Shown: positions 1 through 7,851, numbered from the stretch's first letter. The stretch: DNA of 11,753 nucleotides from an uncultured Methylococcaceae bacterium (GCA_913009515.1 CAJVYO010000024.1:1-11753), one strand, 5' to 3'. Notes: a model not told the origin generated them from the sequence alone. Numbers and translations are program-made.

Positions 1-2604
1 AAACCGCTGATGATAAAAATCGAGCATAATACGCTCTAATTCATGCTCCGACATTTGTCCATGTGCAATTTCAATCTTCGCCTCAGGCACTAAGCGTTCT
101 AATTCCCGTGCCATCTTATCCATAGATTGAATATTATTATGTAAAAAATACATCTGCCCGCCCCGCTTTATTTCACGCTGACAGGCTTCTTTAACCAATG
201 AATCCACCCACTCACTGACAAAGGTTCTAATCGCATGACGATTTGCAGGCGGCGTGGCAATAATCGATACATCACGTACACCCGCCATCGCCATATTCAA
301 GGTACGAGGAATGGGGGTCGCAGTTAAGGCTAATAAATCCACCGACTCACGAATACCTTTAAAATATTCTTTTTGTTTGACCCCAAAACGATGCTCTTCA
401 TCAATAATCACCAAGCCTAGTGCCTGATACTGCATCTCTGTTGATAAAAGCTTATGCGTGCCAATCACAATATCCACTTTACCTAAGACCAAATCCGCCA
501 AAATAGCCTTTTGCTGTTTAGGCTTCACAAAACGCGATAACACCTCAACTCTCACCGGCCAATCGGCAAAACGGTCACGAAAACTTTGAAAATGTTGCTG
601 GGCTAATAAGGTAGTCGGCACTAATATCGCCACTTGTTTACCGCCATTCACTGCGATAAAACTCGCTCGCATCGCCACTTCAGTTTTACCAAAGCCAACA
701 TCGCCACACACCACTCTATCCATCGGTCTTTCACGCTGCATATCCTCAACAATAGCTTCAATAGCCGTCTGTTGATCCGGCGTTTCTTCAAACGGAAACG
801 CATTTGCAAAGGCGACATAATCCGCTTTGCTGCTCTTAAAAGCATGGCCTTTATTTAAAGCTCGTTTCGCATGGACATCTAATAGCTCAACCGCCACATC
901 ATGAATTTTTTCTAAGGCTTTATGTTTCGCCTTACTCCATTGCTCCCCGCCTAATTTATGTAACGGAATGGAATCTGCATTCATACCCGTATAACGCTGA
1001 ATCAACTCTAAAGAAGCAACGGGTACATATAATTTAGCATTCGCCGCATACTCTAAACTCAAAAATTCAGCATCAATATCGCTAAACTGCAATACCTGCA
1101 AGCCTAAATAACGTCCCACGCCATGTTCTTGATGCACGACAGCCGCTCCAACTGTTAATTCATTAAGATTATTAACAATTTTTTCAAGCTCATTGGTAGC
1201 CGAGGTTTTACGCCGCCGGCGTTGCTGAACTTTATCGCCTTTTAACTGGCTTTCAGTAATCATAGCAATACCCGCGTCAGGTAAATATAAGCTATGATCT
1301 AAAGCGGCGACCACGATTGCAGTCGCCTTATCGCTGTTTAAAAATTCATTCCATGTCGCTAATTTTTTGGGGTAAATTTTATACGTCCGCAACACCGCGA
1401 TTAAATCCTCACAATGCCCATTTGTCTCAGCGACAAATAACACCCGACTCTGCGTGGTTGCTAAAAAATTATTTAATTTTTGAGCTGCATTATCTCTCTC
1501 AGCATGAATCGCAATATCAGGTAATACACGACTTTCTGTTTGCCAAATAGCATAATCCGACGATTCTCGCTCCAAGTAAATACGTCTAAAACTCGCTAAT
1601 TCATCGCTGAAATCCTCTGCGGATAAGTACAAACTATCAGGTGCTAATAAAGGTCGTTCATCGTCTTGGCCACGTAACTCAAAACGTTCAGCTACGTCTT
1701 CTGCACATTGCTGTAAACAGGCCTCTAAATTAGCAGGCAACACAAATGCAGTGGTTGCTGGTAAATAATCAAATAAGGTATCTGTATTATCTACAAATAA
1801 AGGTAAATAACTTTCAATGCCATTTGGGGTAATGCCCGCACTGACATCTTTATATAATGGAGAATTTCGATACTGCTCAGGAAAAGCCTCTCGAAAACCT
1901 TGGCGAAATCGCTGAATCGCCTCATCGGTAAACGGATACTCATGAGCAGGATAAAGTTGAATGGTCTCAATAGATTCTATAGACAACTGAGTTTTAGCTG
2001 AAAAAGCCCGTATTGATATAATTTTTTCATCATCTAACTCCAGCCGAAACGGATATTGACTGCCCATCGGAAATAAATCCACAATGCCATCATGCAATGT
2101 AAATTCAGCATGCTCAACCACCTGTTCAACTTGTTGATAACCTAATGCCTCAAGTTTAAGACGATTTAAAGCTACTTTAAACTCACCGCCTACCGCTAAT
2201 TCAAAACTATTATCTAAAATATAACTTCGAGGGGCTAATCGCTGGCGTAAACTGGCAACGGATAACACCAACACGCCTTGTGTTACTTCGGGTAATTTAG
2301 CTAACGTCTTAATGCGTTCGGAAACAATTTCCGCTAAGGGTGAAAAAACATCATAAGGCAAAATTTCCCATTCAGGAAAATGTAAAATGGGATAATTTTC
2401 ATCATCTAAAAAAAATGCAATTTCATGCTCTAAACGCAACGCGGTGTGAGTATCAGCCGTCAATACCACAAATAAACGCGAGGCTTGCTTAACCGCAGAT
2501 GCAATCGCCAACGCATCCGCACAGCCGGTTAAACCTGTCCAAATAATAGGCTGTTTTATTTTATGCGGAACGAGTGGCGTTAAAGGAGCATTATTGACTG
2601 ACAT
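1..2604 (-). CDS. mfd: transcription-repair coupling factor Mfd, C-terminus beyond left edge
   Basis: Mfd is a cytoplasmic ATP-dependent DNA translocase that removes stalled RNA polymerase from damaged template and recruits UvrA for nucleotide excision repair. The reading frame is open from ATG 2604 to base 1, giving 868 residues of a protein usually near 1150, so about 280 C-terminal residues (rest of the translocase and the TRCF domain) are missing only because the window ends. What I see: an N-terminal UvrB-like part with FPEWEILPYDVFSP near residue 80; the RNA-polymerase-interaction segment starting VHQEHGVGRYLG at 490; Walker A GDVGFGKT at 634-641; the DEEH box at 735-738; and helicase motif III TATPIPRT at 761-768. 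The last visible residues (LDFYHQRF) match the usual position in family members. The start has no obvious Shine-Dalgarno sequence. It lies 45 bp downstream of queA on the same strand, so co-transcription is likely. Confidence 0.97.
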   Translation of the reverse strand, partial: MSVNNAPLTPLVPHKIKQPIIWTGLTGCADALAIASAVKQASRLFVVLTADTHTALRLEHEIAFFLDDENYPILHFPEWEILPYDVFSPLAEIVSERIKTLAKLPEVTQGVLVLSVASLRQRLAPRSYILDNSFELAVGGEFKVALNRLKLEALGYQQVEQVVEHAEFTLHDGIVDLFPMGSQYPFRLELDDEKIISIRAFSAKTQLSIESIETIQLYPAHEYPFTDEAIQRFRQGFREAFPEQYRNSPLYKDVSAGITPNGIESYLPLFVDNTDTLFDYLPATTAFVLPANLEACLQQCAEDVAERFELRGQDDERPLLAPDSLYLSAEDFSDELASFRRIYLERESSDYAIWQTESRVLPDIAIHAERDNAAQKLNNFLATTQSRVLFVAETNGHCEDLIAVLRTYKIYPKKLATWNEFLNSDKATAIVVAALDHSLYLPDAGIAMITESQLKGDKVQQRRRRKTSATNELEKIVNNLNELTVGAAVVHQEHGVGRYLGLQVLQFSDIDAEFLSLEYAANAKLYVPVASLELIQRYTGMNADSIPLHKLGGEQWSKAKHKALEKIHDVAVELLDVHAKRALNKGHAFKSSKADYVAFANAFPFEETPDQQTAIEAIVEDMQRERPMDRVVCGDVGFGKTEVAMRASFIAVNGGKQVAILVPTTLLAQQHFQSFRDRFADWPVRVEVLSRFVKPKQQKAILADLVLGKVDIVIGTHKLLSTEMQYQALGLVIIDEEHRFGVKQKEYFKGIRESVDLLALTATPIPRTLNMAMAGVRDVSIIATPPANRHAIRTFVSEWVDSLVKEACQREIKRGGQMYFLHNNIQSMDKMARELERLVPEAKIEIAHGQMSEHELERIMLDFYHQRF

Positions 2605-2649
2605 GATTAATATATTTGAAAAATAAGAACAAAGTAAAAACGTATTATA

Positions 2650-3690
2650 TTACGATTTTGCACTACCTAACCGCGGTAAAAACATCGCATCGCCATAGCT
2701 AAAAAAACGATACTGCTCTGCAATCGCATGTTGATACGCCTGCTTAATCTGCTCATAACCTGAAAACGCAGACACTAGCATTAAAAGTGTTGATTCAGGC
2801 AAATGAAAATTAGTCAGCATCGCATCCACGGTTTGAAACGCATAACCCGGTGTAATAAATAAATTAGTATCTCCTTTTTGGGCAACTAGCTCACCACTCA
2901 CTGAGGCAGATTCTAATGAACGCACCGCCGTTGTACCAATCGCAACCACCTTGCCACCTCGCTGTTTCGTTTCTTTAACAGCCGTCACCGTTGCTTCAGG
3001 CACTTCAAAATATTCCTTATGCATAATATGCTCGTGTAGATTTTCTACCTTCACAGGGCGAAACGTACCACTGGCAACATGTAATGTCACAAACGCAATT
3101 TGCACGCCTTTTGCACGAATCTGTGCCATCATCGCCTCATCAAAATGCAAGCCTGCTGTCGGTGCAGCGACTGCCCCACTTTGCTCTGCAAACACCGTTT
3201 GATAACGCGTTGCATCATTTTTATCATCAGCACGCTCAATATAAGGCGGTAACGGCATATGCCCAATCGCCGTTAAAATCGTTTCTAAACTTTCATTGCC
3301 TTTAAACCATAACTGAAATAAATCATCTTGACGGCCTAAGACTTCACATTGAAAGCCAGACTCTAAATTAATAATCGCCCCTTCCTTAGCCGATTTACTA
3401 GAACGCATATGTGCCAGCACTTCACGATTATTAAGTACCCGTTCAATTAAAATTTCAACTTTACCGCCTGATTGTTTATGCCCAAACAATCTCGCTGGAA
3501 TTACTTTAGTATTATTTAACACTAATAAATCATCAGGCTTTAATAAATCAATAAACTCACTAAATTGTTTATCTTCAACGCTATCACTTTGAGCTGATAA
3601 ACATAATAAACGACTCCCTGTCCGTTCAGCTAAAGGCTGTTGGGCAATTAAATTGTCAGGTAAATCGTAATAAAAATCACTTTTTTTCAT
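2650..3690 (-). CDS. queA: S-adenosylmethionine:tRNA ribosyltransferase-isomerase QueA
   Basis: QueA transfers and isomerises the ribosyl group of S-adenosylmethionine onto 7-aminomethyl-7-deazaguanine in tRNA, making epoxyqueuosine at the wobble position of GUN anticodons. The 346-residue length is normal for the family. Visible family blocks, in order: FYYDLPDNLIAQQP near the N-terminus, SRLL at 26-29, DLLVLNNTKVIPARLFG at 54-70, AAPTAGLHFDE at 175-185, VTLHVASGTFRPVK, VAIGTTAVRSLES, TNFHLPEST at 293-301 and YRFFSYGDAMFL near the end. All conserved blocks are intact, so the enzyme should be functional. The start codon follows the toxin stop by only 14 bp and has no clear ribosome binding site, which suggests translational coupling or read-through from the toxin-antitoxin module. 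The usual downstream partner tgt is not here; mfd follows instead. Confidence 0.97.
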   Translation of the reverse strand: MKKSDFYYDLPDNLIAQQPLAERTGSRLLCLSAQSDSVEDKQFSEFIDLLKPDDLLVLNNTKVIPARLFGHKQSGGKVEILIERVLNNREVLAHMRSSKSAKEGAIINLESGFQCEVLGRQDDLFQLWFKGNESLETILTAIGHMPLPPYIERADDKNDATRYQTVFAEQSGAVAAPTAGLHFDEAMMAQIRAKGVQIAFVTLHVASGTFRPVKVENLHEHIMHKEYFEVPEATVTAVKETKQRGGKVVAIGTTAVRSLESASVSGELVAQKGDTNLFITPGYAFQTVDAMLTNFHLPESTLLMLVSAFSGYEQIKQAYQHAIAEQYRFFSYGDAMFLPRLGSAKS

Positions 3691-3704
3691 GCGTATTTGG
3701 GGTG

Positions 3705-4043
3705 TTATTTTATAATTTGGCAGAATGAATTTTGTATAATGCCTAATTCACTTGCCGTTAAATCAGCTAATTTTGCTTTTACTCTTATTTTTGACAATGC
3801 CCTTATTTCATAAATACAGGCATCGCAGTTCTTTTCTAACTTATCACGAGCCGTAATTAACAAGCGATACGGCAACGCATCTTTTTCTATCACCGTTGAT
3901 AAAGGAATCACAATCACCGTATTAAGAATGGTATTATCCTCTTCATCACTGATGATAATAGCCGGTCTTAATTTACCTATCTCACCGCCTTTTGCAGGAT
4001 TAAAATTAACCAGATAAATACCGCCTCTAATTAATTCCATCAT
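3705..4043 (-). CDS. MazF/PemK-family endoribonuclease toxin
   Basis: This is a type II toxin of the MazF/PemK/CcdB-like fold; family members cut RNA in the cytoplasm and stop growth when the antitoxin is lost. Numbering from the second of two adjacent ATGs (4040), the family N-terminal block reads RGGIYLVNFNP at 5-15, followed by GGEIGKLRPAIIISD from 18, including the E, K and RP positions typical of MazF. The block IYEIRALSKIR further on corresponds to the second conserved MazF motif. I chose the ATG pair at 4043/4040 because a GGAG lies 6 and 9 bases upstream of the two. The frame could be extended to 4088, but the extra residues have no family resemblance and would deepen the antitoxin overlap. 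Length is 111-112 residues, normal for the family. The start overlaps the antitoxin end by about 14-17 bp. The family call is firm; cleavage specificity cannot be read from sequence. Confidence 0.9.
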   Translation of the reverse strand: MMELIRGGIYLVNFNPAKGGEIGKLRPAIIISDEEDNTILNTVIVIPLSTVIEKDALPYRLLITARDKLEKNCDACIYEIRALSKIRVKAKLADLTASELGIIQNSFCQIIK

Positions 4044-4278
4044 CAACTGCTCCATCACCAATATTATCTTTCGTACTGGCAAGTGCAATTCTATTGAGTA
4101 ATTTTATTTTTTCTTCTTTTTCTAAATCACGCACAAACACTTCAAATTTATCTTTTAGAAAATTTGGCACAAAATAGCCAATTTCCTCTTTTTTTCGACC
4201 ATTTATAATATGTATCACCTGATTAGTCTTAAAAAACGTAGATGACTTCCTAAGGTCTGCCAATGTTGCTTCAATCAT
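4027..4278 (-). CDS. putative antitoxin of the MazF/PemK-type module
   Basis: This 83-residue protein is placed as antitoxin by its position: it precedes and overlaps a MazF-type toxin gene, the standard arrangement for type II modules. Such antitoxins bind and neutralise the toxin and repress their own promoter. The start IEATLADLRK is reminiscent of Phd/YefM-type N-termini (a short strand then a helix), but the rest (QVIHIINGRKKEEIGYFVP, then a charged helix-rich tail) matches nothing I recognise with certainty, so the antitoxin family is open. ATG 4278 is preferred over ATG 4305 because AGGGG lies 7 bases upstream of it. The C-terminus is acidic and Gly-rich (GDGAVDDGIN), which fits a flexible toxin-binding tail. 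Role is inferred from context, not from fold. Confidence 0.7.
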   Translation of the reverse strand: MIEATLADLRKSSTFFKTNQVIHIINGRKKEEIGYFVPNFLKDKFEVFVRDLEKEEKIKLLNRIALASTKDNIGDGAVDDGIN

Positions 4279-4316
4279 TACCTTGCCCCTCAAATTACAT
4301 ATCAATCTTACATATT

Positions 4317-4322
4317 ATTATA
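4317..4322 (-). promoter_or_regulatory. candidate -10 box of the toxin-antitoxin operon
   Basis: A perfect TATAAT reads on the minus strand, about 39 bp upstream of the chosen antitoxin start. No convincing -35 hexamer is visible at 16-18 bp spacing, so this is a candidate only. Antitoxins of this class commonly repress such a promoter. If real, it could also drive queA and mfd. Confidence 0.35.
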
Positions 4323-4371
4323 ACATAATAGGCCACTGTTAATTTCAGCCTTACTCGCCATAAAGTATTTT

Positions 4372-4400
4372 CTAGCAATCTAAAAAAAATCATCTATAAT
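4372..4400 (+). promoter_or_regulatory. promoter of tRNA-Leu
   Basis: A perfect TATAAT at 4395-4400 ends 15 bp before the mature tRNA 5' end, which would give a short leader. The -35 region at 17 bp spacing (CTAGCA) is a poor match, so only the -10 box is well supported. Confidence 0.5.
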
Positions 4401-4415
4401 AGTTAGTTCTTCTAT

Positions 4416-4500
4416 GCCGGGGTGGTGAAACTGGTAGACACGCCGGATTCAAAATCCGGTTTCTTCGGAAGTGTCGGTTCGATTCCGACCCTCGGTACCA
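4416..4500 (+). tRNA. tRNA-Leu, anticodon CAA
   Basis: An 85-nucleotide class II tRNA with encoded CCA. The acceptor stem pairs GCCGGGG with CCTCGGT (two G-U pairs), with discriminator A and CCA at 4498-4500. The D arm contains TGGTGAAACTGGTAGAC. The anticodon stem is CCGGA/TCCGG around the seven-base loop TTCAAAA, placing the anticodon CAA at 4450-4452, which reads UUG leucine codons. A long variable arm (TTTCTTCGGAAGTG region) and the T arm with GGTTCGATTCC follow; both the long variable arm and the discriminator A are expected for tRNA-Leu. I see no strong terminator after it, so transcription may continue into the response regulator gene 56 bp downstream. Confidence 0.96.
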
Positions 4501-4556
4501 TAGAAGCTGCTGCAATACTTCTCATAATATCAAGCACCCTATTTCTATAATGCCAT

Positions 4557-5453
4557 ATGACTACTAATTTACCTCATATTTTAGTTGCTGATGATTCAAT
4601 CATTAATTTAGAAATATTAAACGATTTATTAGCCGATACTTACACCATTACCACTGCAACCAATGGTTTAGAAGCATGGTCAATACTGGAAAAATATCCT
4701 AATAAATTTGAAGCATTACTGCTTGATAGAATGATGCCGAAAATGGATGGCATGGAAGTCTTAATCAAAATGAAGCAACATGATATATTAAAAAATTGTC
4801 CTGTTATCATTCAAACTGCCAAAGATAAAATAGCTGACATAGCAGAAGGTATCAATGCTGGGGCCTATTACTATTTAACAAAACCGTTTGATCATAATCT
4901 TTTATTAACCATTGTTAAAACAGCTGTACGCGATTATGCAGACTATAAACTCAGCAAACAAAGCCTCAACGAGTCTAATAATGCCTTAACACTGATTACA
5001 TCAGCCACTTTTCAATATCAAACCATTGAAGAGTCGCGTATATTAGCGGCGTTAATTTCAAATATATGCCCAAAGCCTCAAGATGTGATATTAGGGTTAA
5101 GCGAATTACTGATTAATGCCATTGAACATGGCAATTTAAATATTGGCTATAATGAAAAATCAAGACTCAATGATAACGGCACTTTAACCGCTGAAATTAC
5201 GAATCGCCTGAATCAAGAAGCGTATAAACATAAAAAAGTTACCGTACAATTTGAACATCATAATCATACTATTTATATTACTATTATAGATGAAGGGCTA
5301 GGCTTTGATTGGCTGCCTTATATGGATTTTGATACCACACGCCTCATGGATAATCATGGTCGTGGCATTGCAATGGCAAATAAACTCAGCTTTTCACAGC
5401 TTGAATATAAAGGCAAAGGCAATGAAGTACGAGCCACCATTTGCTGCGAATAA
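4557..5453 (+). CDS. response regulator with C-terminal RsbW/SpoIIAB-like ATPase domain
   Basis: A 298-residue two-domain signalling protein. Residues 7-125 form a receiver domain with the acidic pair D12-D13, phospho-acceptor D57 in LLLDRMMP, switch T87 and conserved K109 in LTKPF. A linker follows, and residues about 155-298 form a GHKL-type ATPase of the anti-sigma-factor kinase class: N box ELLINAIEHGN at 183-193, ATP-lid box DEGLGF at 245-250 and NHGRGIAMA at 266-274. There is no histidine-phosphorylation helix, so it is not an ordinary hybrid kinase. The likely role is a phosphorylation-controlled serine kinase or partner-switching protein acting on an anti-sigma antagonist; this is inferred from domain order. 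No cognate kinase, PP2C phosphatase or STAS antagonist lies in the window. The start has no clear Shine-Dalgarno sequence. It converges on the DUF2063 gene with a 42 bp gap. Confidence 0.9.
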   Translation: MTTNLPHILVADDSIINLEILNDLLADTYTITTATNGLEAWSILEKYPNKFEALLLDRMMPKMDGMEVLIKMKQHDILKNCPVIIQTAKDKIADIAEGINAGAYYYLTKPFDHNLLLTIVKTAVRDYADYKLSKQSLNESNNALTLITSATFQYQTIEESRILAALISNICPKPQDVILGLSELLINAIEHGNLNIGYNEKSRLNDNGTLTAEITNRLNQEAYKHKKVTVQFEHHNHTIYITIIDEGLGFDWLPYMDFDTTRLMDNHGRGIAMANKLSFSQLEYKGKGNEVRATICCE

Positions 5454-5495
5454 TCTACACTTCATCAAGCTCTACCCACTCAATCCAATATATCC

Positions 5496-6251
5496 TTAAA
5501 TACTCAATACAATCTCTTTATCTGCAAATTGCTGTAATGCCGATAAAGCAGCCTGCTCTAATGCAACCGAATAATTATCCGCCAAAAGAGCATCTAAATA
5601 CTCACCCACATTGATAGCGTCTTGTTCTTGCAAACCCTGCAATAATTGAAAACTCATGGGAGCAAGTTCTATAAAATTCACCTCGTCTTCAGCATTACGA
5701 TATACCACGATATAACTCACCTGCTCAGTACTGCGTAATGGCAAATAATCCGGCGATATTTTATGCACCGGAAATTGATAGGCTAACGGCCAAGCGAGCG
5801 AAGAAAGACTGATGCTATCCTCTAGCCTTAATGGCGTTATCGTTCTTTTTTCAGGTAAACAGTCTGTTGAAATAGACAGTGCCATTTCCACCCATTCATA
5901 ATGCGCTAATTCCAACATAAACGGATAATCAAATTCATTTGCAGCCCGTTCATTTTGCAAATACAGCATAAATTCTTCAGGAATTTCGGTGAAATAAGGA
6001 CTTTCACACTGATGCTGTTGAAAAAAATCTTGCGCTAATTGCTGCCAATTTTCAGGACTCAGCACCGTATGTAAAACGGGGAAATTACTTGATAAAAAAC
6101 CCTCAACATTATTAAAAAATAATTCTTGATACACTTTCATTCGTTCCGGCTTCACATCATCAGGGCAAGGATTATCGACAGGATTACGAATATAAGCTGA
6201 AAATTGGGCTTGTGTGGCTTTAAAATCGACTTTAGGCGATAAGTTGTTCAT
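5496..6251 (-). CDS. DUF2063 protein, BufC/HvfC-type partner of the DUF692 enzyme
   Basis: This 251-residue protein has the DUF2063 ('putative DNA-binding') N-terminal region: FSAYIRNP, then ERMKVYQELFFNNVEGFLSSNFPVL, then the segment ending in EEFMLYLQNE, all in the family order. In characterised MNIO systems the DUF2063-type protein (BufC, HvfC, TglI-like partners) acts as recognition partner that presents a ribosomal precursor peptide to the iron enzyme; DNA binding is an old annotation. Its start overlaps the end of the upstream DUF692 gene by 20 bp, so the two are translationally coupled and almost certainly act together. No signal peptide or membrane segment is visible. Family call is strong; the specific substrate is unknown. 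Confidence 0.88.
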   Translation of the reverse strand: MNNLSPKVDFKATQAQFSAYIRNPVDNPCPDDVKPERMKVYQELFFNNVEGFLSSNFPVLHTVLSPENWQQLAQDFFQQHQCESPYFTEIPEEFMLYLQNERAANEFDYPFMLELAHYEWVEMALSISTDCLPEKRTITPLRLEDSISLSSLAWPLAYQFPVHKISPDYLPLRSTEQVSYIVVYRNAEDEVNFIELAPMSFQLLQGLQEQDAINVGEYLDALLADNYSVALEQAALSALQQFADKEIVLSI

Positions 6252-7080
6252 TTTGCATCCATCTATGCTGAATTTTTTTAATCATACTCACTTCACGGCT
6301 TAATTCAGCCACATCAGGAATATTAAAATCACGTTCTAATAAGGTAGGAAAAACACCGTACAAGGCATACGCTTTATGCAATAACTGCCAGACCGGTTCA
6401 ATAATCTCCGCGCCATGGGTATCCACTAAAAAATCATCGGCTTCAACATAATGCCCTGCAATATGAGCATAACTAATCCGTTCTGCAGGGATTGCTTGTA
6501 AAAATTTTTCGGCATCATAATCATGATTAACACTATTGACGTAAATATTATTCACATCCAATAACACATCACAATCCGCCTCTGTAATTACCGCATTAAA
6601 GAAATCAATTTCAGACATTTCTTGACCGGGTGCCGCATAATAAGACACGTTTTCAATCGCAATTCTTTGCTCTAAAATATCCTGAACCCGTTTAATTCGC
6701 TGCGCAACATGCGTGACTGCCTCGGCGGTAAACGGAATCGGCATCAAATCATATAAATGCCCTTCATGACTGCAATAACTCAGATGCTCACTATAAAATT
6801 TAATGCCATGCGTATGCATAAAGGTTTTTAAATTTTTAATAAACGCTTCATCTAACGCATCAGTGCTACCAATCGATAACGATAAACCGTGAGCAACGAA
6901 ATCATATTGCTCGGTCATACGCCTAAATTGCTTGCCTAATTTCCCTCCAATCGTCATCCAGTTTTCAGGTGCCACTTCATAAAAACCTACTGGTTCGATA
7001 GGCTTATTTAAGACTTCATCTAAAAAAGAGCGACGTAAGCCTAAACCCGCCCCTTTCACTAAATTTTGTGTCTGCTGCAT
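6232..7080 (-). CDS. DUF692 multinuclear non-heme iron oxidative enzyme (MNIO), BufB/HvfB type
   Basis: This 282-residue TIM-barrel enzyme belongs to DUF692, now called MNIO. Studied members use a two- or three-iron centre to modify cysteine or nearby residues in ribosomally made peptides, for example copper-binding bufferins. Candidate metal ligands are all present: E39 in APENW, H64 in AHGLSLS, E98/H99 in SEHLSY, E143 in IENVS, D175 in LLDVNN, H206/H210 in AHIAGH, D220/H222 in VDTHG and E249 in LLERD. The start at 7080 has AGGGA about 10 bases upstream. It is the first gene of a two-gene operon with the DUF2063 gene. The usual small Cys-containing precursor gene (DUF2282/BufA or similar) is not in the 96 bp before it, and the next gene is divergent msrA. 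Substrate is therefore unknown. Confidence 0.93.
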   Translation of the reverse strand: MQQTQNLVKGAGLGLRRSFLDEVLNKPIEPVGFYEVAPENWMTIGGKLGKQFRRMTEQYDFVAHGLSLSIGSTDALDEAFIKNLKTFMHTHGIKFYSEHLSYCSHEGHLYDLMPIPFTAEAVTHVAQRIKRVQDILEQRIAIENVSYYAAPGQEMSEIDFFNAVITEADCDVLLDVNNIYVNSVNHDYDAEKFLQAIPAERISYAHIAGHYVEADDFLVDTHGAEIIEPVWQLLHKAYALYGVFPTLLERDFNIPDVAELSREVSMIKKIQHRWMQNEQLIA

Positions 7081-7176
7081 AATAATATGTCCCTAAAAAT
7101 TAAAAATAAGCCACCTATCACTTAAATCCTTACCACGTGAATTTTAAAATCTATCCAATATGCTAAAATTATAACT

Positions 7177-7536
7177 ATGAATCATATTAAACAGATTACC
7201 TTAGGTTGCGGTTGTTTTTGGTGCTTTGAAGCAACTATACAACGATTACAAGGTGTTATCAATGTCACCTCTGGCTATGCCGGTGGCTCACTGGAAAACC
7301 CGAGCTATGAACAAGTATGCTCAGGATTAACAGGTCATGCCGAAGTCATACAAATAGAATTTGATGAACAACAGCTACCCTTAACAGTATTATTAGACGT
7401 GTTTTTCAGCGCTCATAATCCTACCACGCTCAATCGACAAGGAGCGGATATTGGCACCCAATATCGTTCAGTTATTTTTTATCACGACACGCAACAACAG
7501 CAACTAGCACAGGCTTATAAACCCCGTCCACATTGA
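7177..7536 (+). pseudogene. msrA: peptide-methionine (S)-S-oxide reductase MsrA, truncated by IS insertion
   Basis: MsrA reduces methionine-(S)-sulfoxide in proteins. The N-terminal two thirds is intact: catalytic Cys13 in GCFWC, then SGYAGGSLENPSYEQVCSGLTGHAEV and HNPTTLNRQGADIGTQYRSVIFY, all canonical. Native sequence ends around LAQA (residue 113); the last residues (YKPRPH, then stop at 7534-7536) are read from the inserted IS630-type sequence. Family proteins are about 170-210 residues, so the C-terminal part, including the EDYHQDY-type block and any recycling cysteines, is lost. I found no continuation of msrA after the insertions up to 11753. The remnant is divergent from the DUF692 gene, 96 bp apart. 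It is probably non-functional. Confidence 0.9.
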
Positions 7537-7584
7537 AACTCGTAGTTTGATATAATATGAAATTCTCAAAAAAAATGGCTAAAA

Positions 7585-7851
7585 ATGCTTAAAGTTAATT
7601 ATGATCTCTGGGGACAAAATCCTGAATATTTACGCGACTTAGGCTTGAATTCATTACATAAAAGAACCCGAGAGCGTTTTTTAGCACTTTACGATATAAC
7701 GCTAGGAAAAAATGCGGCTCAAATAAGCAAAGAAACAGGGCGTCATCATCAAACAGTTATTAGTTGGGTGCATAAGTATAATAATGAAGGTGAAGAAAGC
7801 CTATATTATCAAAGGACTGGCGGCAAAGCGCCTTTTTTTTTGAAAAAATAA
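7585..7851 (+). CDS. IS630-family transposase, N-terminal helix-turn-helix frame (orfA)
   Basis: This 88-residue frame carries the DNA-binding helix-turn-helix of IS630 transposases (NAAQISKETGRHHQTVISWVHKYNNEG region, residues about 39-66), followed by SLYYQRTGGKAPFF. It stops at TAA 7849, just after a run of nine T (7833-7841). The next part of the transposase continues in the -1 frame from there, so the product is either a short DNA-binding protein or, after slippage, the N-terminus of the full enzyme. Ribosome binding site is not obvious; the upstream sequence is A-rich. Confidence 0.82.
   Translation: MLKVNYDLWGQNPEYLRDLGLNSLHKRTRERFLALYDITLGKNAAQISKETGRHHQTVISWVHKYNNEGEESLYYQRTGGKAPFFLKK
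7833..7841 (+). promoter_or_regulatory. candidate -1 ribosomal frameshift site (T9 run)
   Basis: Nine consecutive T read in the orfA frame as CCT TTT TTT TTG, a classic -1 slippery arrangement, with the orfA stop (TAA 7849) a few codons on. Slippage by -1 enters the orfB frame exactly. Frameshifting in this family is known for some members; a simple indel in a homopolymer would look the same. Confidence 0.5.

Noticed and set aside
634..858. Open frames on both strands inside mfd (634-858 plus, 1317-1550 plus)
   Set aside because: They are shadows of the clearly coding mfd frame; no ribosome binding site or family resemblance.
2951..3305. Plus-strand open frames inside queA
   Set aside because: Antisense to intact, fully conserved queA blocks.
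4044..4088. Longer toxin start at 4088
   Set aside because: The extra N-terminal residues have no MazF resemblance and deepen the antitoxin overlap, whereas GGAG precedes the ATG pair at 4043/4040.
4501..4530. Hairpin AGAAG...CTTCT after the tRNA as terminator
   Set aside because: Only five base pairs with an 11-base loop and no T run.
5305..5499. Plus-strand 64-residue frame overlapping the end of the response regulator
   Set aside because: Out of frame within the conserved ATPase domain.
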